A stretch of 5,138 nt of DNA from an uncultured Lachnospiraceae bacterium (lineage in GTDB: Bacteria; Bacillota; Clostridia; Lachnospirales; Lachnospiraceae), in the NCBI GenBank assembly GCA_947003375.1, contig CAMQOJ010000337.1, positions 1-5,138 of the forward strand, in the 5' to 3' direction. The position numbers and the translations under genes were made by a program. The notes beneath the pieces were generated by a model that saw only the letters and a list, made by a program, of their open reading frames with translations, ran no database searches and had not been told where the DNA came from. This document shows positions 5,138-5,138 of the stretch, piece by piece. How positions within the stretch are numbered: the first letter of the stretch is position 1; every line of letters begins with the position of its first letter.

Positions 5138-5138
5138 C

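Overview
The window looks like a chromosomal segment from a fairly GC-rich Gram-positive anaerobe, probably a Clostridia/Lachnospiraceae-type gut bacterium. That is an inference from the strong AGGAGG-type ribosome binding sites, the short intergenic gaps, the codon style and the protein types. No rRNA, tRNA, CRISPR array or intact mobile element was seen.

Layout: (1) Positions 1-631, minus strand, hold the first 210 codons of a PMCA-type P-type cation (Ca2+) ATPase that runs off the left edge. (2) Positions 632-829 are an AT-rich divergent intergenic region with two inverted repeats and a short direct repeat. (3) Positions 830-4111, plus strand, hold a tightly coupled gene pair. The first is a 722-residue secreted protein with VIT and von Willebrand A domains that ends in a YSEP motif, a membrane segment and a basic cluster. 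The second, 3 nt downstream, is a multi-pass exosortase-family protein with the Cys, Arg and His expected for catalysis. (4) Positions 4111-4313 hold what looks like a third small gene of that operon, entered by a good ribosome binding site and a TAATG overlap but broken by an apparent frameshift at a G4 run. (5) Positions 4310-5138, minus strand, hold a separate converging cluster: an 89-residue helical protein of unknown function, a MmcQ/YjbR-family protein, and a 37-codon ORF that overlaps the mmcQ-like stop codon.

The main point of interest is the VIT-VWA/exosortase pair, which reads as a dedicated system of one enzyme and one substrate. The substrate would be exported by its N-terminal signal, held by its C-terminal helix, and processed at the YSEP motif by the neighbouring exosortase. 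It resembles the exosortase systems with VIT-domain or MSEP-CTERM targets (XrtN and XrtK types), but the exact class cannot be assigned by eye. The exosortase also carries an extra low-complexity stretch of about 110 residues between its catalytic Cys and Arg. Part of that stretch is encoded by a degenerate 18-bp tandem repeat.
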